64,000 nt of DNA from Azoarcus olearius (GCF_001682385.1 NZ_CP016210.1:1736001-1800000), one strand, 5' to 3'. Shown: positions 25,843 to 35,758, numbered from the stretch's first letter. The notes: generated by a model not told the origin, from the sequence alone. Program-made: numbers and translations.

Positions 25843-28440
25843 GTGCTTGAAGCCTACCGTGCCCATGTCGCCGAGCGTGCCGCCCTCGGCATCCCGCCGC
25901 TGCCCCTGACCAAGCAGCAGACCGCCGAGCTGGTCGAACTGCTGAAGAATCCCCCCGCCGGCGAGGAAGCCTTCCTTGTCGAACTGCTGACCCACCGTGT
26001 GCCGGCCGGCGTGGACGACGCCGCCAAGGTGAAGGCCGAGTTCCTGGCCAAGGTCGCCAAGGGCGAAGAATCCTGTGGCCTCGTGTCGCGCGCCAAGGCC
26101 ACCGAACTGCTGGGCACCATGCTCGGCGGTTTCAACATCAAGCCGCTGATCGACCTGCTGGCCGATGCCGAAGTGGGCGCTGTCGCCGCCGCCGGCCTCA
26201 AGACCACGCTGCTGATGTTCGACTACTTCCACGACGTCAAGGAACTGGCCGAAAAGGGCAACGCCAACGCCAAGGCCGTGATGCAGTCGTGGGCCGACGC
26301 CGAGTGGTTCACCAGCCGTCCGGAAGTGCCGGCCTCGCAGAAGCTGACCGTGTTCAAGGTCACCGGCGAAACCAACACCGACGACCTTTCCCCGGCGCCG
26401 GATGCCTGGTCCCGCCCGGACATCCCGCTGCACGCGCTGGCGATGCTGAAGAACCCGCGTCCGGGCATCACCCCGGAAGAGCCGGGCGTGCGTGGCCCGG
26501 TCAAGTTCCTCGAAGAACTCAAGGCCAAGGGCAACCTCGTCGCCTACGTGGGCGACGTGGTCGGCACCGGCTCCTCGCGCAAGTCCGCCACCAACTCGGT
26601 GCTGTGGTTCACCGGCGAAGACATCCCCTTCGTGCCGAACAAGCGTTTCGGCGGGGTGTGCCTGGGTTCGAAGATCGCCCCGATCTTCTTCAACACGATG
26701 GAAGACGCCGGTGCGCTGCCGATCGAAATCGACGCCGGCCAGATGGACATGGGCGACGAGATCGAGCTGAAGGTCGACCAGGCCACCGGCAAGGTCACCG
26801 CGCTCAAGAACGGCGCCGTGATCGCTGAAAGCCAGCTCAAGACCCTGGTGATCCTCGACGAAGTGCGCGCCGGCGGCCGCATTCCGCTGATCATCGGCCG
26901 CGGCCTCACCGCCAAGGCGCGCGAAGCGCTGGGCCTGCCGCCTTCCACGCTGTTCCGCCTGCCGCAAGCGCCGGTCGATACCGGCAAGGGCTTCTCGCTG
27001 GCGCAGAAGATGGTCGGCCGCGCCTGCGGTCTGCCGGAAGGCCAGGGCATCCGCCCGGGCACCTACTGCGAACCGAAGATGACCACCGTCGGCTCGCAGG
27101 ACACCACCGGCCCGATGACCCGCGACGAACTGAAGGACCTCGCCTGCCTCGGCTTCTCCGCCGACATGGTGATGCAGTCCTTCTGCCACACCGCGGCCTA
27201 CCCGAAGCTGGTTGACGTGAAGATGCACCGCGAGCTGCCGAGCTTCATCAGCACCCGCGGCGGCGTGGCCCTGCGTCCGGGCGACGGCGTGATCCACTCC
27301 TGGCTCAACCGCCTGCTGCTGCCCGATACCGTCGGCACCGGCGGCGACAGCCACACCCGCTTCCCGATCGGCATCTCCTTCCCGGCGGGTTCCGGCCTGG
27401 TGGCCTTTGCCGCCGCCACCGGCGTGATGCCGCTCGACATGCCGGAATCGGTGCTGGTGCGCTTCAAGGGCACCATGCAGCCGGGCGTCACCCTGCGTGA
27501 CCTGGTCAACGCGATCCCGCTGTACGCCATCAAGGCCGGCCTGCTGACCGTCGAGAAGAAGGGCAAGAAGAACATCTTCTCCGGCCGCATCCTCGAAATC
27601 GAAGGTCTGCCGGATCTGAAGGTGGAACAGGCCTTCGAACTGACCGACGCCTCGGCCGAACGCTCTGCCGCCGGCTGCACGGTCCACCTCAACAAGGCGC
27701 CGATCGTCGAGTACATGAACTCGAACATCACGCTGATGAAGTGGATGATCGCCAACGGCTACCAGGATGCCCGCACCCTGCGCCGCCGCATCAAGGCGAT
27801 GGAAGACTGGATCGCCAACGGCGAACTGCTGTCGGGCGATGCCGACGCCGAGTACGCCGCGGTCATCGAGATCGATCTGGCCGACATCAAGGAGCCGATC
27901 GTCGCGTGCCCGAACGACCCGGACGACGTCAAGCTGCTGTCCGAAGTCGCCGGCGACAAGATCGACGAAGTCTTCATCGGCTCGTGCATGACCAACATCG
28001 GCCACTTCCGCGCTGCCGGCAAGGTGCTGGACGGCAAGTCCGACATCCCGACCCGCCTGTGGATCGCCCCGCCCACCAAGATGGACGCGATGATCCTCAA
28101 CGAGGAAGGCTACTACGGCGTGCTCGGCAAGTCCGGCGCCCGCATGGAAATGCCGGGCTGCTCGCTGTGCATGGGCAACCAGGCGCAGATCCGTAAGGGC
28201 AGCACCGCGATGTCGACCTCGACGCGCAACTTCCCCAACCGTCTCGGCATCGACACCCGCGTGTATCTGGGTTCGGCCGAACTGTCGGCGGTGTGCGCGC
28301 TGCTGGGCAAGATCCCGACCCCGGCCGAGTACATGGCGCAGGTGGAAGTGGTCAACAAGAAGGCCGCCGATATCTACCGCTACATGAACTTCGACCAGAT
28401 CGAAGAGTTCAAGAGCGTCGCCGATACCGTCGAAGTTTAA
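25843..28440 (+). CDS. acnB: Aconitate hydratase B
   Basis: Main TCA-cycle aconitase; some AcnB enzymes also act on 2-methylisocitrate. The 865 residues match AcnB. The N-terminal HEAT-like domain opens with [21 protein letters not shown]-type sequence. The swivel domain comes before the Fe-S domains, which is the AcnB order. Cluster cysteines are Cys715 ([10 protein letters not shown]), Cys773 and Cys776 (PGCSLCMGN). The GTG start is fixed by homology and by AAGGAAG at 25831-25837. Codon use is strongly biased to C/G-ending codons, consistent with high expression. It ends before a clear terminator. Confidence 0.97.
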   Translation: MLEAYRAHVAERAALGIPPLPLTKQQTAELVELLKNPPAGEEAFLVELLTHRVPAGVDDAAKVKAEFLAKVAKGEESCGLVSRAKATELLGTMLGGFNIKPLIDLLADAEVGAVAAAGLKTTLLMFDYFHDVKELAEKGNANAKAVMQSWADAEWFTSRPEVPASQKLTVFKVTGETNTDDLSPAPDAWSRPDIPLHALAMLKNPRPGITPEEPGVRGPVKFLEELKAKGNLVAYVGDVVGTGSSRKSATNSVLWFTGEDIPFVPNKRFGGVCLGSKIAPIFFNTMEDAGALPIEIDAGQMDMGDEIELKVDQATGKVTALKNGAVIAESQLKTLVILDEVRAGGRIPLIIGRGLTAKAREALGLPPSTLFRLPQAPVDTGKGFSLAQKMVGRACGLPEGQGIRPGTYCEPKMTTVGSQDTTGPMTRDELKDLACLGFSADMVMQSFCHTAAYPKLVDVKMHRELPSFISTRGGVALRPGDGVIHSWLNRLLLPDTVGTGGDSHTRFPIGISFPAGSGLVAFAAATGVMPLDMPESVLVRFKGTMQPGVTLRDLVNAIPLYAIKAGLLTVEKKGKKNIFSGRILEIEGLPDLKVEQAFELTDASAERSAAGCTVHLNKAPIVEYMNSNITLMKWMIANGYQDARTLRRRIKAMEDWIANGELLSGDADAEYAAVIEIDLADIKEPIVACPNDPDDVKLLSEVAGDKIDEVFIGSCMTNIGHFRAAGKVLDGKSDIPTRLWIAPPTKMDAMILNEEGYYGVLGKSGARMEMPGCSLCMGNQAQIRKGSTAMSTSTRNFPNRLGIDTRVYLGSAELSAVCALLGKIPTPAEYMAQVEVVNKKAADIYRYMNFDQIEEFKSVADTVEV

Positions 28441-28496
28441 GGTTTAGAGGTAGGGAGACCGGAGCAGGGCGCCCAAGAGCGCCCGCCCGCCGATGT

Positions 28497-28536
28497 AACG
28501 CCCCTGTCCGGGTTGCCGGCAGGGGCGTTTTGTTTT
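28497..28536 (+). terminator. Intrinsic terminator of acnB
   Basis: A 10 bp stem (AACGCCCCTG with CAGGGGCGTT, 13-base loop) is followed by TTGTTTT. It lies about 57 bases after the acnB stop. Confidence 0.85.
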
Positions 28537-28633
28537 GATTTGACGGAATTTTCGCTCAACCTTTTCGCGTCCGCCCCCGTCCAAGGCCGTATACCTGTCC
28601 TTCCACCCGCGGTGGACGGCAAAGGAGGCGCAA

Positions 28634-31033
28634 ATGACCGGGCATGTCACATCCAACCGCATGCGGCGCACGCGATCCGATGCGGGAGTACAGGGGCCGG
28701 CCCGTGCGCTGACCGTGTTGCGCTCGGTAAACGCGCTGATTTCCGAGACGAGCGACGAGGCCCTGCTGCTGCGCGAGGTCTGCCGCATCGTTGCCGCACC
28801 CAGCGCCTACTGCTGCGTCTGGGTCGCGTTTCCACAGGCGGACGGCCAGCACATGGAGGTGGTCGCATCGTGGGGCGCCACCGCCGGGGAACTGTGGGAT
28901 CGGCCGCTCACACCTGATGGCGGCGGCGCCGAAGAGCAAGGCCTGACCGGCCGCTTGCGGCTGGGCTGGTCGTGGCAGGTGCCTCCTGCCCCCGGCGAGC
29001 AGGGCGGTGGCTTGGCGGTGCTCCCGCTGGGGGCCGGTTCCGCGCTGATTGGCGGCCTGATCGTGGGCACAGCGGACGGCGGGGGTTTCGCCACCGAGGA
29101 GCTCGCGCTGTTGCACGAGGCAGCGAAGAGCCTGGCGTACGGGATCGCCGCGCTGCGCTCCGCAAGCCAGCGCGCGGCGGCAGAAGCTGAACTGCGCCGG
29201 GTGGACCGCGCGCGGCGCACGCTCAGTGCCGCCAATCGCGCGCTCGTGCGCATCGCCGACGAGCAAGCGCTGCTCGACGCGATCTGCCGCGTGATCGTGG
29301 AAGAAGGCGGCTACCGCTATGCCTGGGTGGGCTACGCCCGCCACGATGAGGCACGCGGCATCGATGTCATGGCCGAGGTCGGGGTGGACCGGCCGCATCT
29401 CGAAGACCTCCGCCTGACCTGGGCCGATACCGAGCGTGGCCGCAGCGCAACCGGCACCGCGATCCGCAGCGGACGCCCGAGCATCGGGCGCAACATCCTC
29501 AGCGATCCCGACCTGGCGCCCTGGCGTGCCGAGGCGATACGGCGCGGCTACGCGGCGGTCAGCGCCTTCCCGCTCTTTGTCGGCGGCGAAGTCATCGGCA
29601 ACCTCAGCATCGCCGCGGCGGAGGCCGACGCCTTCGATGCCGGCGAGGCTGAACTGTTGGGCGAGTTGGCGGCCGATCTTGCCTTCGGCATCGAAACCCT
29701 GCGCATGCGCCGTCGCAGCGAGGCCGCGGAGGCCACGATCAAGCGCATGGCCGAGCAGGACACGCTGACCGGACTGCCCAACCGCTGGCGGTTGCGCCTG
29801 CGGCTGAGCGAGGCGATCGTGGCGGCGAAGGCGGCGCACCGGCCGTTCGCGCTGCTGATGACAGGCATCGACCGCTTCCAGGACGTCAATGAAACCCTCG
29901 GCTACCAGCAGGGCGACGCGCTGCTGTGTGAGGTGGCGGTGCGCTTGTCGGGCCCGCTGGCCGATCCCGCCAACATCGCTCGGGTGGGCGAGGCGGAGTT
30001 CGCCATCCTGCTGCCCAGCGCCGACGCGAGCGCGGCCGCGGTGGCGGCGCAGCGGATCATCGCCGACATGCTGGCCCCGGTTGCCAGCGGCGACGTCATG
30101 CTCGACGCCGGCTGCAGCGTGGGGATCGCGGTTTTCCCCGGCCACGGCGCGGAGCCCGACACCCTGATCCGCCGCGCAAACGTCGCAATGCACCAGGCCC
30201 GCCAGCAGGGGCGCGGCTTCGCGCTCTACACCGGCGGCCGCGACCGCGAATGCGCGCGCCGGCTGGCGCTCATCGGCGATCTGCATCGCGCCATCGACAA
30301 CAACGAGTTGCGCCTTTACTGCCAGCCCAAGATGCGCTTCGCCAGCGGCGAGATCTGCGGCGTGGAGGCGCTGGTGCGCTGGCAGCATCCGCAGCTGGGC
30401 CTGATCCAGCCCGACGAGTTCATCGGCCTGGCCGAGCACAGCGGCCTGATCGGGCCGCTGACCGACTGGGTGATGCAGGCGGCTTTCCGCCAGGGATATG
30501 TGTGGCGCGAAGCCGGGCTGCACCTGCCGCTGGCGGTGAATCTCTCCGCGCGCGACCTGCGCGATCCGCGTCTGCTCGAACGGGTGCGCAACCTGCTGGC
30601 CACCTGGGGCGGCGAGCCGGGCAGCGCGCAGTTCGAGCTGACCGAGAGCGCGTTGATGCACGACCCCCAAGGCAGCCTCGATTGCCTGTCGCGCCTGCGC
30701 GAACTCGGCGTGGAACTGTTCATCGACGATTTCGGCACCGGCTATTCCTCGCTCGCCTATCTGCAGAAGCTCCCGGTCGATGCGATCAAGATCGACAAGT
30801 CCTTCGTGCACGACATGCTCTCCAACCCGGATTCGGCGGTGATCGTGCGCTCGACGATCGATCTCGCCCACGATCTGGAACTGGAAGTGGTGGCCGAAGG
30901 CGTGGAGGACCGTGCCGGATGGGAGCACTTGGCCGCGCGCGGTTGCGATGTGTGCCAGGGCTACGTCGTGGGCCAGCCGGTGCCGGCGGAGGCGTACACC
31001 GAGCGCCTGGTGCAGGGCGGGGGGATGCCTTAA
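28634..31033 (+). CDS. GAF-GGDEF(degenerate)-EAL c-di-GMP phosphodiesterase
   Basis: A 799-residue cytoplasmic signalling protein with no membrane segments. Two GAF-like domains lie at about residues 25-175 and 195-355, then a GGDEF domain at about 370-530 and an EAL domain at about 540-795. The GGDEF active site reads RVGEAEF (450-456), so GGDEF has become GEAEF and cyclase activity is probably lost. The EAL domain is intact: VEALVRW (Glu578), LTESALM and DDFGTGYSSL. It is therefore predicted to hydrolyse c-di-GMP under GAF control. AAAGGAGG precedes the ATG. It is a single gene after the acnB terminator. Confidence 0.9.
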   Translation: MTGHVTSNRMRRTRSDAGVQGPARALTVLRSVNALISETSDEALLLREVCRIVAAPSAYCCVWVAFPQADGQHMEVVASWGATAGELWDRPLTPDGGGAEEQGLTGRLRLGWSWQVPPAPGEQGGGLAVLPLGAGSALIGGLIVGTADGGGFATEELALLHEAAKSLAYGIAALRSASQRAAAEAELRRVDRARRTLSAANRALVRIADEQALLDAICRVIVEEGGYRYAWVGYARHDEARGIDVMAEVGVDRPHLEDLRLTWADTERGRSATGTAIRSGRPSIGRNILSDPDLAPWRAEAIRRGYAAVSAFPLFVGGEVIGNLSIAAAEADAFDAGEAELLGELAADLAFGIETLRMRRRSEAAEATIKRMAEQDTLTGLPNRWRLRLRLSEAIVAAKAAHRPFALLMTGIDRFQDVNETLGYQQGDALLCEVAVRLSGPLADPANIARVGEAEFAILLPSADASAAAVAAQRIIADMLAPVASGDVMLDAGCSVGIAVFPGHGAEPDTLIRRANVAMHQARQQGRGFALYTGGRDRECARRLALIGDLHRAIDNNELRLYCQPKMRFASGEICGVEALVRWQHPQLGLIQPDEFIGLAEHSGLIGPLTDWVMQAAFRQGYVWREAGLHLPLAVNLSARDLRDPRLLERVRNLLATWGGEPGSAQFELTESALMHDPQGSLDCLSRLRELGVELFIDDFGTGYSSLAYLQKLPVDAIKIDKSFVHDMLSNPDSAVIVRSTIDLAHDLELEVVAEGVEDRAGWEHLAARGCDVCQGYVVGQPVPAEAYTERLVQGGGMP

Positions 31034-31148
31034 GAATTTTTTAGCCTTGCGAACGGCATTTGTTAGCAATTCCGTTGTGGTAGCGGGCGCACACTCGCGG
31101 CGTTCCGGAAAACAGCCGGAAACGACCAAAACCACAAGGAGATTTCCC

Positions 31149-31628
31149 ATGCTGATGCCGTTCCCCCGCATCGCTGCCGCCTGTGCGCTTGCGCTGGCTG
31201 CCGGCAGCGCCGCCGCCGCGCCCGATTCCGCGATGATCGACCGCGGTCGCTACCTGGTGCAGATTGTCGGCTGCAATGACTGTCATACCCCCAACTATGC
31301 GCTGTCGGACGGCAAGGTGCCGGAGGCCGCCTGGTTGACCGGCGACGCGCTCGGCTGGAACGGCCCGTGGGGCACCACCTATCCCTCCAACCTGCGTCTG
31401 TCGATGACGGCGATGTCGGAGGCCGCGTGGGTGAAGGCTGCGCGCCATGCCGCCTACCGCCCGCCGATGCCGAGTGTCAGCCTGCGCACGATGACGGACC
31501 GCGACCTGCGCGCGATCTACCGTTTCGTCCGCTCGCTCGGCCCCGCGGGCGAAGCCGCGCCGGCCTATCTGCCGCCGGGCACGGAACCGCAAGGCCCGGT
31601 TGTGCGCTTCCCGGCACCCAAGGGCTGA
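31149..31628 (+). CDS. Small periplasmic cytochrome c
   Basis: A 159-residue exported protein with a signal peptide (hydrophobic AAACALALAAGSAAA, likely cut near residue 24). One haem c site, CNDCH, is at Cys42-Cys45-His46. The axial Met is probably one of several in the middle or C-terminal half (LSMTAM, RPPMP). AAGGAG lies just ahead of the ATG. It resembles the small single-haem c-type subunits found with dehydrogenases, but no dehydrogenase partner is adjacent. Two PNPOx-like genes follow 100 bases later. Its electron donor is unknown. Confidence 0.85.
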   Translation: MLMPFPRIAAACALALAAGSAAAAPDSAMIDRGRYLVQIVGCNDCHTPNYALSDGKVPEAAWLTGDALGWNGPWGTTYPSNLRLSMTAMSEAAWVKAARHAAYRPPMPSVSLRTMTDRDLRAIYRFVRSLGPAGEAAPAYLPPGTEPQGPVVRFPAPKG

Positions 31629-31728
31629 GCGCATTCCCCGCGGGTAAGGCGGCCGTGGCGGCCGCGGGCAGGCGGGGCGCTGCGAGGTGGATGGCAGCCC
31701 GGCGAAAGCTGGCTATCATTCACCGATC

Positions 31729-32235
31729 ATGTCGCCCGCCCCCGCCATTCCCGCCATCCTGGATGCCGCCCACGCCGAGTTCATCAGCAGCGGCATCTCC
31801 ATCAACGCGGCCTCCTGCCGGCCGGGCGGCCTGCCGGCGCTGGCGCGCGCCACCGGCTGCCGGGTGTCGGACGATCGCCGCGAGGTCACCGTGCTGTTCG
31901 GTGCGCGCGCAGCCGCCGACCTGCTCGAAGGCGTCCGCCGCAGCGGGATGATTGCCGTGGTGTTCAGCGATCCGCCCAGCCACCGCACGGTGCAGTTGAA
32001 GGGCAGCGACGCGCTGGTGGTGCCGGTCGAAGCGGGTGACGAGGACCGGGTCGAACGCTACCGCCGGGCCTTTGCCGCGGTGCTGGCGCCTTTCGGCCAT
32101 ACCGAGGCGCTGGTTCGCGCGCTGCTTGCGGTACCGCCGGGGGAACTGGTCGCGGTGCGCTTCACGCCGCTGTCGGCGTTCTCGCAGACGCCCGGTCCGC
32201 AGGCCGGCGAACCGCTCGGGGGGCGCCGCGGATGA
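31729..32235 (+). CDS. Pyridoxamine 5'-phosphate oxidase-like (split-barrel) protein
   Basis: A 168-residue protein with features of the FMN-binding split-barrel (PNPOx-like) fold: a core of alternating beta strands including IAVVFSDPPSHRTVQLKG and ELVAVRFTPLSAFSQTPG. The family is assigned by pattern only and flavin binding is not proven. Its stop overlaps the ATG of the next gene (ATGA), so the two are translationally coupled. That neighbour also begins with a PNPOx-like domain, so the two may form a complex or share a ligand. Confidence 0.68.
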   Translation: MSPAPAIPAILDAAHAEFISSGISINAASCRPGGLPALARATGCRVSDDRREVTVLFGARAAADLLEGVRRSGMIAVVFSDPPSHRTVQLKGSDALVVPVEAGDEDRVERYRRAFAAVLAPFGHTEALVRALLAVPPGELVAVRFTPLSAFSQTPGPQAGEPLGGRRG

Positions 32236-33590
32236 TCACGCTGGATGCGATCCGCGAATGCCTGGAAGGCGTGGTGCCGGGCAATATCGCCACCTGCGCG
32301 CCCGACGGCACACCCAACGTCGCCTACCTGTCGCAGGTGCAGTACGTGGATGTGAACCACGTCGCGCTGTCCTACCAGTTCTTCAACACCACCCGCCGCA
32401 ACATCCTCGCCTCGCCGTATGCCCGCGTCTCGGTCATCGATCCGCGTACGGCGGCGCACTACCGCATGACCGTGCAGTACCTGCGCACCGAAGAGAGCGG
32501 GGCGCTGTTCGAGAACATGAAGGCGCGGCTGGCGGGCGTGGCCTCGCATACCGGCATGAGTGGCGTGTTCCGCCTCCTCGGCGCGGATGTCTATCGCGTG
32601 CTCGACATCGAACAGGTGCCGGGCGAAACCCTGCCGCCGCCGCCCCCGCGGCGCAATCTGCTGGCGGCGCTGCGGGCCTGCGCCGGGCAACTGTGCGGCG
32701 CGGCCGATCTCGACGGTCTGCTGGCGGCCCTGCTCGACGGGCTGCAGCGGCAGTTCGGCATCGAACACGCGATGGTGCTGATGCTGGACGGTGCCGGCGA
32801 GCGGCTCTACACGGTGGCCAGCCGGGGCTACGAGAACTCGGGCATCGGCGCCGAAATCGCCCTTGGCGACGGCGTGATCGGGGTCGCCGCGCGCGAACGC
32901 ACCCCGATCCGCATCGGTCATTTCACCGCCGACTACACCTACGGGCGGGCGATCCGCAGCAGCCTGGAAGGCAGCGGCGCCGGACCGCTGGAAACCGAGA
33001 TTCCGCTGCCCGGCCTGCCCGATTCCTGCAGCCAGCTCGCGGTGCCCATCCTTGCGTGCGGCGCGCTGATCGGCGTGCTGTACGTCGAAAGCGCGGAAGA
33101 CCTGCGCTTCGGTTACGACGACGAGGACGCGCTGGTTGCGCTGGCCGGCCAGGTCGGCGTCGGCATCCGGCTGCTGCAGCAGGGGCAGGAGAGCGCCGAA
33201 GAGAGCCCGCTGGCGGAGTCGGCGCGCGCCGGCGCGGACGGCGAGCCCTTGCGCTTGCGGCACTACGCCGAGAACGACAGCGTGTTCGTCGATGGCGACT
33301 ACCTGATCAAGGGCGTGGCCGGCGCCATCCTGTGGACGTTGTTGCGCGACTACGTCGAGCAGGGACGGAGCCAGTTCTCCAACCGCGAGCTGCGGCTCGA
33401 TCCGCGCATCCGCCTGCCCGACCTCAGCGACAACCTCGAGGCGCGCCTCATCCTGCTCGCGCGCCGGCTCGAGGAACGCGCCGCTCCGCTGCGGATCGAG
33501 AAGACGGGCCGCGGCCGTTTCCGCTTGTGCGTGTCGCGTCCGCTGGTGCTCGAATCGACCGGCGCGCGTGGCGGGCTGCCGCCCGCTTAA
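32232..33590 (+). CDS. PNPOx-like/GAF/C-terminal winged-helix-like fusion protein
   Basis: A 452-residue three-part protein. Residues 1-135 are PNPOx-like (VVPGNIATCAPDGTPNVAYLS then a TTRRNILASPYARVSVIDP stretch). Residues about 150-315 form a GAF domain (FGIEHAMVLML ... SQLAVPILACGALIGVLYVES). Residues 335-450 are a charged alpha/beta region resembling a winged helix (YLIKGVAGAILWTLLRDY, FSNRELRLD). The layout suggests a flavin- or ligand-sensing regulator, but neither ligand nor target is known. It is coupled to the preceding gene. The E1 alpha gene follows after 126 bases. Confidence 0.75.
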   Translation: MITLDAIRECLEGVVPGNIATCAPDGTPNVAYLSQVQYVDVNHVALSYQFFNTTRRNILASPYARVSVIDPRTAAHYRMTVQYLRTEESGALFENMKARLAGVASHTGMSGVFRLLGADVYRVLDIEQVPGETLPPPPPRRNLLAALRACAGQLCGAADLDGLLAALLDGLQRQFGIEHAMVLMLDGAGERLYTVASRGYENSGIGAEIALGDGVIGVAARERTPIRIGHFTADYTYGRAIRSSLEGSGAGPLETEIPLPGLPDSCSQLAVPILACGALIGVLYVESAEDLRFGYDDEDALVALAGQVGVGIRLLQQGQESAEESPLAESARAGADGEPLRLRHYAENDSVFVDGDYLIKGVAGAILWTLLRDYVEQGRSQFSNRELRLDPRIRLPDLSDNLEARLILLARRLEERAAPLRIEKTGRGRFRLCVSRPLVLESTGARGGLPPA

Positions 33591-33716
33591 GAATTCCCTG
33601 CACAGTTCCTAAATCTTCCCTAAGGGCACCGGACCGGGCCCGCTGTCTCGCTACAGTGCGACGCCATGCACCGGCTGCGGCCGGCGCGCGAGCGAATCGC
33701 AACCAGGAGACGGAAC

Positions 33717-34679
33717 ATGGGAATCAGGCTTTACGACGAGCGGCCCGAGGCCTTGCTGGAGGCCATGCTGCTGATCCGCGCCTACGAGGAAAAGGCGGCC
33801 GCCTTGCAGGCCGAAAGCGGCACGCCCGGCACCTGCACCGCGGTGGGCCAGGAGGCGGCCGCGGTGGGCGTGGTGGCGGCGCTTGGCGCAGACGAACTCA
33901 TCCTCACCAACCATCGCAGCGCCGGGCATCTGCTGGCGCGCGGCGCCGACCCGGGACGGCTGCTGGCGGAGGTGATGGGGCGGCGCGGCGGCTACTGCAA
34001 GGGCAAGAGCGGCTCGCTGCACGTTTCCGCGCGTGAGCTGGGCGTGGTGCTGACGTCCACCATCGTCGGCGGCGAACTCGCGCTGGCCACCGGGGTGGCG
34101 CTGGCGCAGAAGCAACTGCGCAGGCCGGGCGCGGTGGTGTGCTTCTTCGGCGATGGCGCAGCCTGCGAGGGCCGCTTCCATGAATCGCTGAACCTCGCCG
34201 CGCTGTGGGGGCTGCCGGTGCTCTACGTGTGCGAGAACAACGAATGGCAGGCCTTCGTGCATCGGCGCGAGACCATGCTGGCCGAGGGCATCGCCGGCTG
34301 GGCGGGCAACTACGGCATCGACCACGCCACCGTAGACGGCAACGACGTCGAGCAGGTGCGCGCGGTGGCCACCGCCGCGCTGGAGTCGGTGCGCGGCCGC
34401 GGCCGGCCCTTCCTGCTGGAAGCGCGCACCTACCGCCTGCGCGGGCATTTCGAACCCGACGACCAGGCCTACGTCGATGCGGACGAACTGGCAGCCTGGC
34501 GCGCGCGCGATCCGCTGCCGCGCATGGAGGCGCGCCTGCTCGCCAGCGGACGCTGCGATGCCGCCGCGATCACCGCGATGAAGGCCGCCGTCGCGGCGCA
34601 GGTCGCCGCCGCCCACGCCTTCGCCATCGACTCGCCCTATCCGGCGCTCGAAGAACTCACCACCGATGTTTACGCCTGA
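33717..34679 (+). CDS. TPP-dependent 2-oxoacid (acetoin-type) dehydrogenase E1, alpha subunit
   Basis: A 320-residue alpha subunit of a heterotetrameric thiamine-diphosphate dehydrogenase. The TPP motif runs from GDG (145-147) to NN (174-175). The pyruvate/acetoin-type E1 alpha motifs are present: LILTNHRSAGHLLARG and GGYCKGKSGSLHV. Length and motifs are closest to AcoA and PdhA types. The ATG at 33717 is set by AGGAGAC; an earlier ATG at 33666 has no such site. The beta gene follows immediately. No E2 or E3 gene is adjacent, so the native complex and substrate are unclear. Confidence 0.88.
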   Translation: MGIRLYDERPEALLEAMLLIRAYEEKAAALQAESGTPGTCTAVGQEAAAVGVVAALGADELILTNHRSAGHLLARGADPGRLLAEVMGRRGGYCKGKSGSLHVSARELGVVLTSTIVGGELALATGVALAQKQLRRPGAVVCFFGDGAACEGRFHESLNLAALWGLPVLYVCENNEWQAFVHRRETMLAEGIAGWAGNYGIDHATVDGNDVEQVRAVATAALESVRGRGRPFLLEARTYRLRGHFEPDDQAYVDADELAAWRARDPLPRMEARLLASGRCDAAAITAMKAAVAAQVAAAHAFAIDSPYPALEELTTDVYA

Positions 34680-34689
34680 GGAACCCGTC

Positions 34690-35646
34690 ATGGCCCGGAT
34701 TACCGTGCAGGAAGCAATCGAACAGGCCCTGGCCGAGGAAATGAGCCTGGACGCCAACGTGCTGCTGATGGGCGAGGGTGTCGCCACCAAGAGGCCGGGG
34801 CTGGTACAGGCGTTCGGCGGCGAGCGCGTGCGCAACACCCCGCTGGCCGAGGGCATCATCGCCGGCACCGCCGCGGGGGCGGCCGCGATGGGGCTGCGGC
34901 CGGTCATCGACCTGCTGTTCGCCCCCTTCCTGTGTTACGCGATGGACGAACTGGTGAACAGCGCCGGCAAGCTGCGCTACCTCTCCGGCGGGCAGTTCGA
35001 ATTTCCGCTGGTGGCACTGGCGATGACCGGTGCCGGTTGGGGGGTGGGCGCGCAGCACAACCACAACGTCGAAGCCTGGTTTGCCCATGCGCCGGGGCTG
35101 AAGCTGGTGATGCCCTCCACGGTGGCCGACTTCAAGGGGCTGCTGAAGAGCGCGATCCGGGATCCGAACCCGGTGCTGTTCTTCGTCGACATCGCGCTTG
35201 CCTATGCCGCCGGCGAGGTGCCGGAGGGGGAGGTGCTGGTGCCGATCGGCCGCGCCGCGACGCGCCGCGAGGGCGAGGACCTCACGCTGATCAGCTATGC
35301 GAAGACGGTCGATGCCTGCTTGCGCGCGGCGGAGACGCTGGCCGGGGAGGGCATCTCGGCGGAGGTCATCGACCTGCGCTCGATCAAGCCGCTGGACGAG
35401 GCCGCGATCCTGGCCTCGGTACGCAAGACCGGGCGCGCGATCGTCGTCCACGAAGCCAGCCGCACATGCGGCGTGGGCGCGGAAGTGGCGGCGCTGGTGG
35501 CCGAGCATGCGTTCGACGCCTTGAAAGCGCCGGTGCTGCGCCTGACCGGGCCCGACGCGCCGACGCCAGCCAGCTATCCGTTGGAGCAGGCCTTTGTGCC
35601 GCAGGCCGAGGCCGTGGTTGCGGCGGCGCGCCGCCTGGTGCGCTGA
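34690..35646 (+). CDS. TPP-dependent 2-oxoacid (acetoin-type) dehydrogenase E1, beta subunit
   Basis: A 318-residue transketolase-like beta subunit pairing with the gene just upstream. It has the pyrimidine-binding domain (MGEGVATKRPGLVQAFG, NTPLAEGIIAGTAAGAA, DLLFAPFL) and the C-terminal transketolase domain (EVIDLRSIKPLDEAAI, RAIVVHEASRTCGVGAEVAAL). The sequence is of the AcoB/PdhB type. The gap from E1 alpha is 10 bases, so the two are cotranscribed. The expected lipoyl-bearing E2 is not next; a glutathione S-transferase gene follows instead. It may share the E2/E3 of another complex. Confidence 0.88.
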   Translation: MARITVQEAIEQALAEEMSLDANVLLMGEGVATKRPGLVQAFGGERVRNTPLAEGIIAGTAAGAAAMGLRPVIDLLFAPFLCYAMDELVNSAGKLRYLSGGQFEFPLVALAMTGAGWGVGAQHNHNVEAWFAHAPGLKLVMPSTVADFKGLLKSAIRDPNPVLFFVDIALAYAAGEVPEGEVLVPIGRAATRREGEDLTLISYAKTVDACLRAAETLAGEGISAEVIDLRSIKPLDEAAILASVRKTGRAIVVHEASRTCGVGAEVAALVAEHAFDALKAPVLRLTGPDAPTPASYPLEQAFVPQAEAVVAAARRLVR

Positions 35647-35758
35647 GCGAGACGCGGCCTGCCGCGCATCGAACGGAACGGAGCTTGCTTCGCGGGGTGG
35701 CGGGCGCACTTTGTGTGCGCTTTGCGACACCCAGCCATCCCGCGGAGCCGCCCCTTCC

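Noticed and set aside
31149-35646. Complete acetoin dehydrogenase operon
   Set aside because: No E2 (acoC), no E3 (acoL) and no acoR-type activator are present next to the E1 genes.
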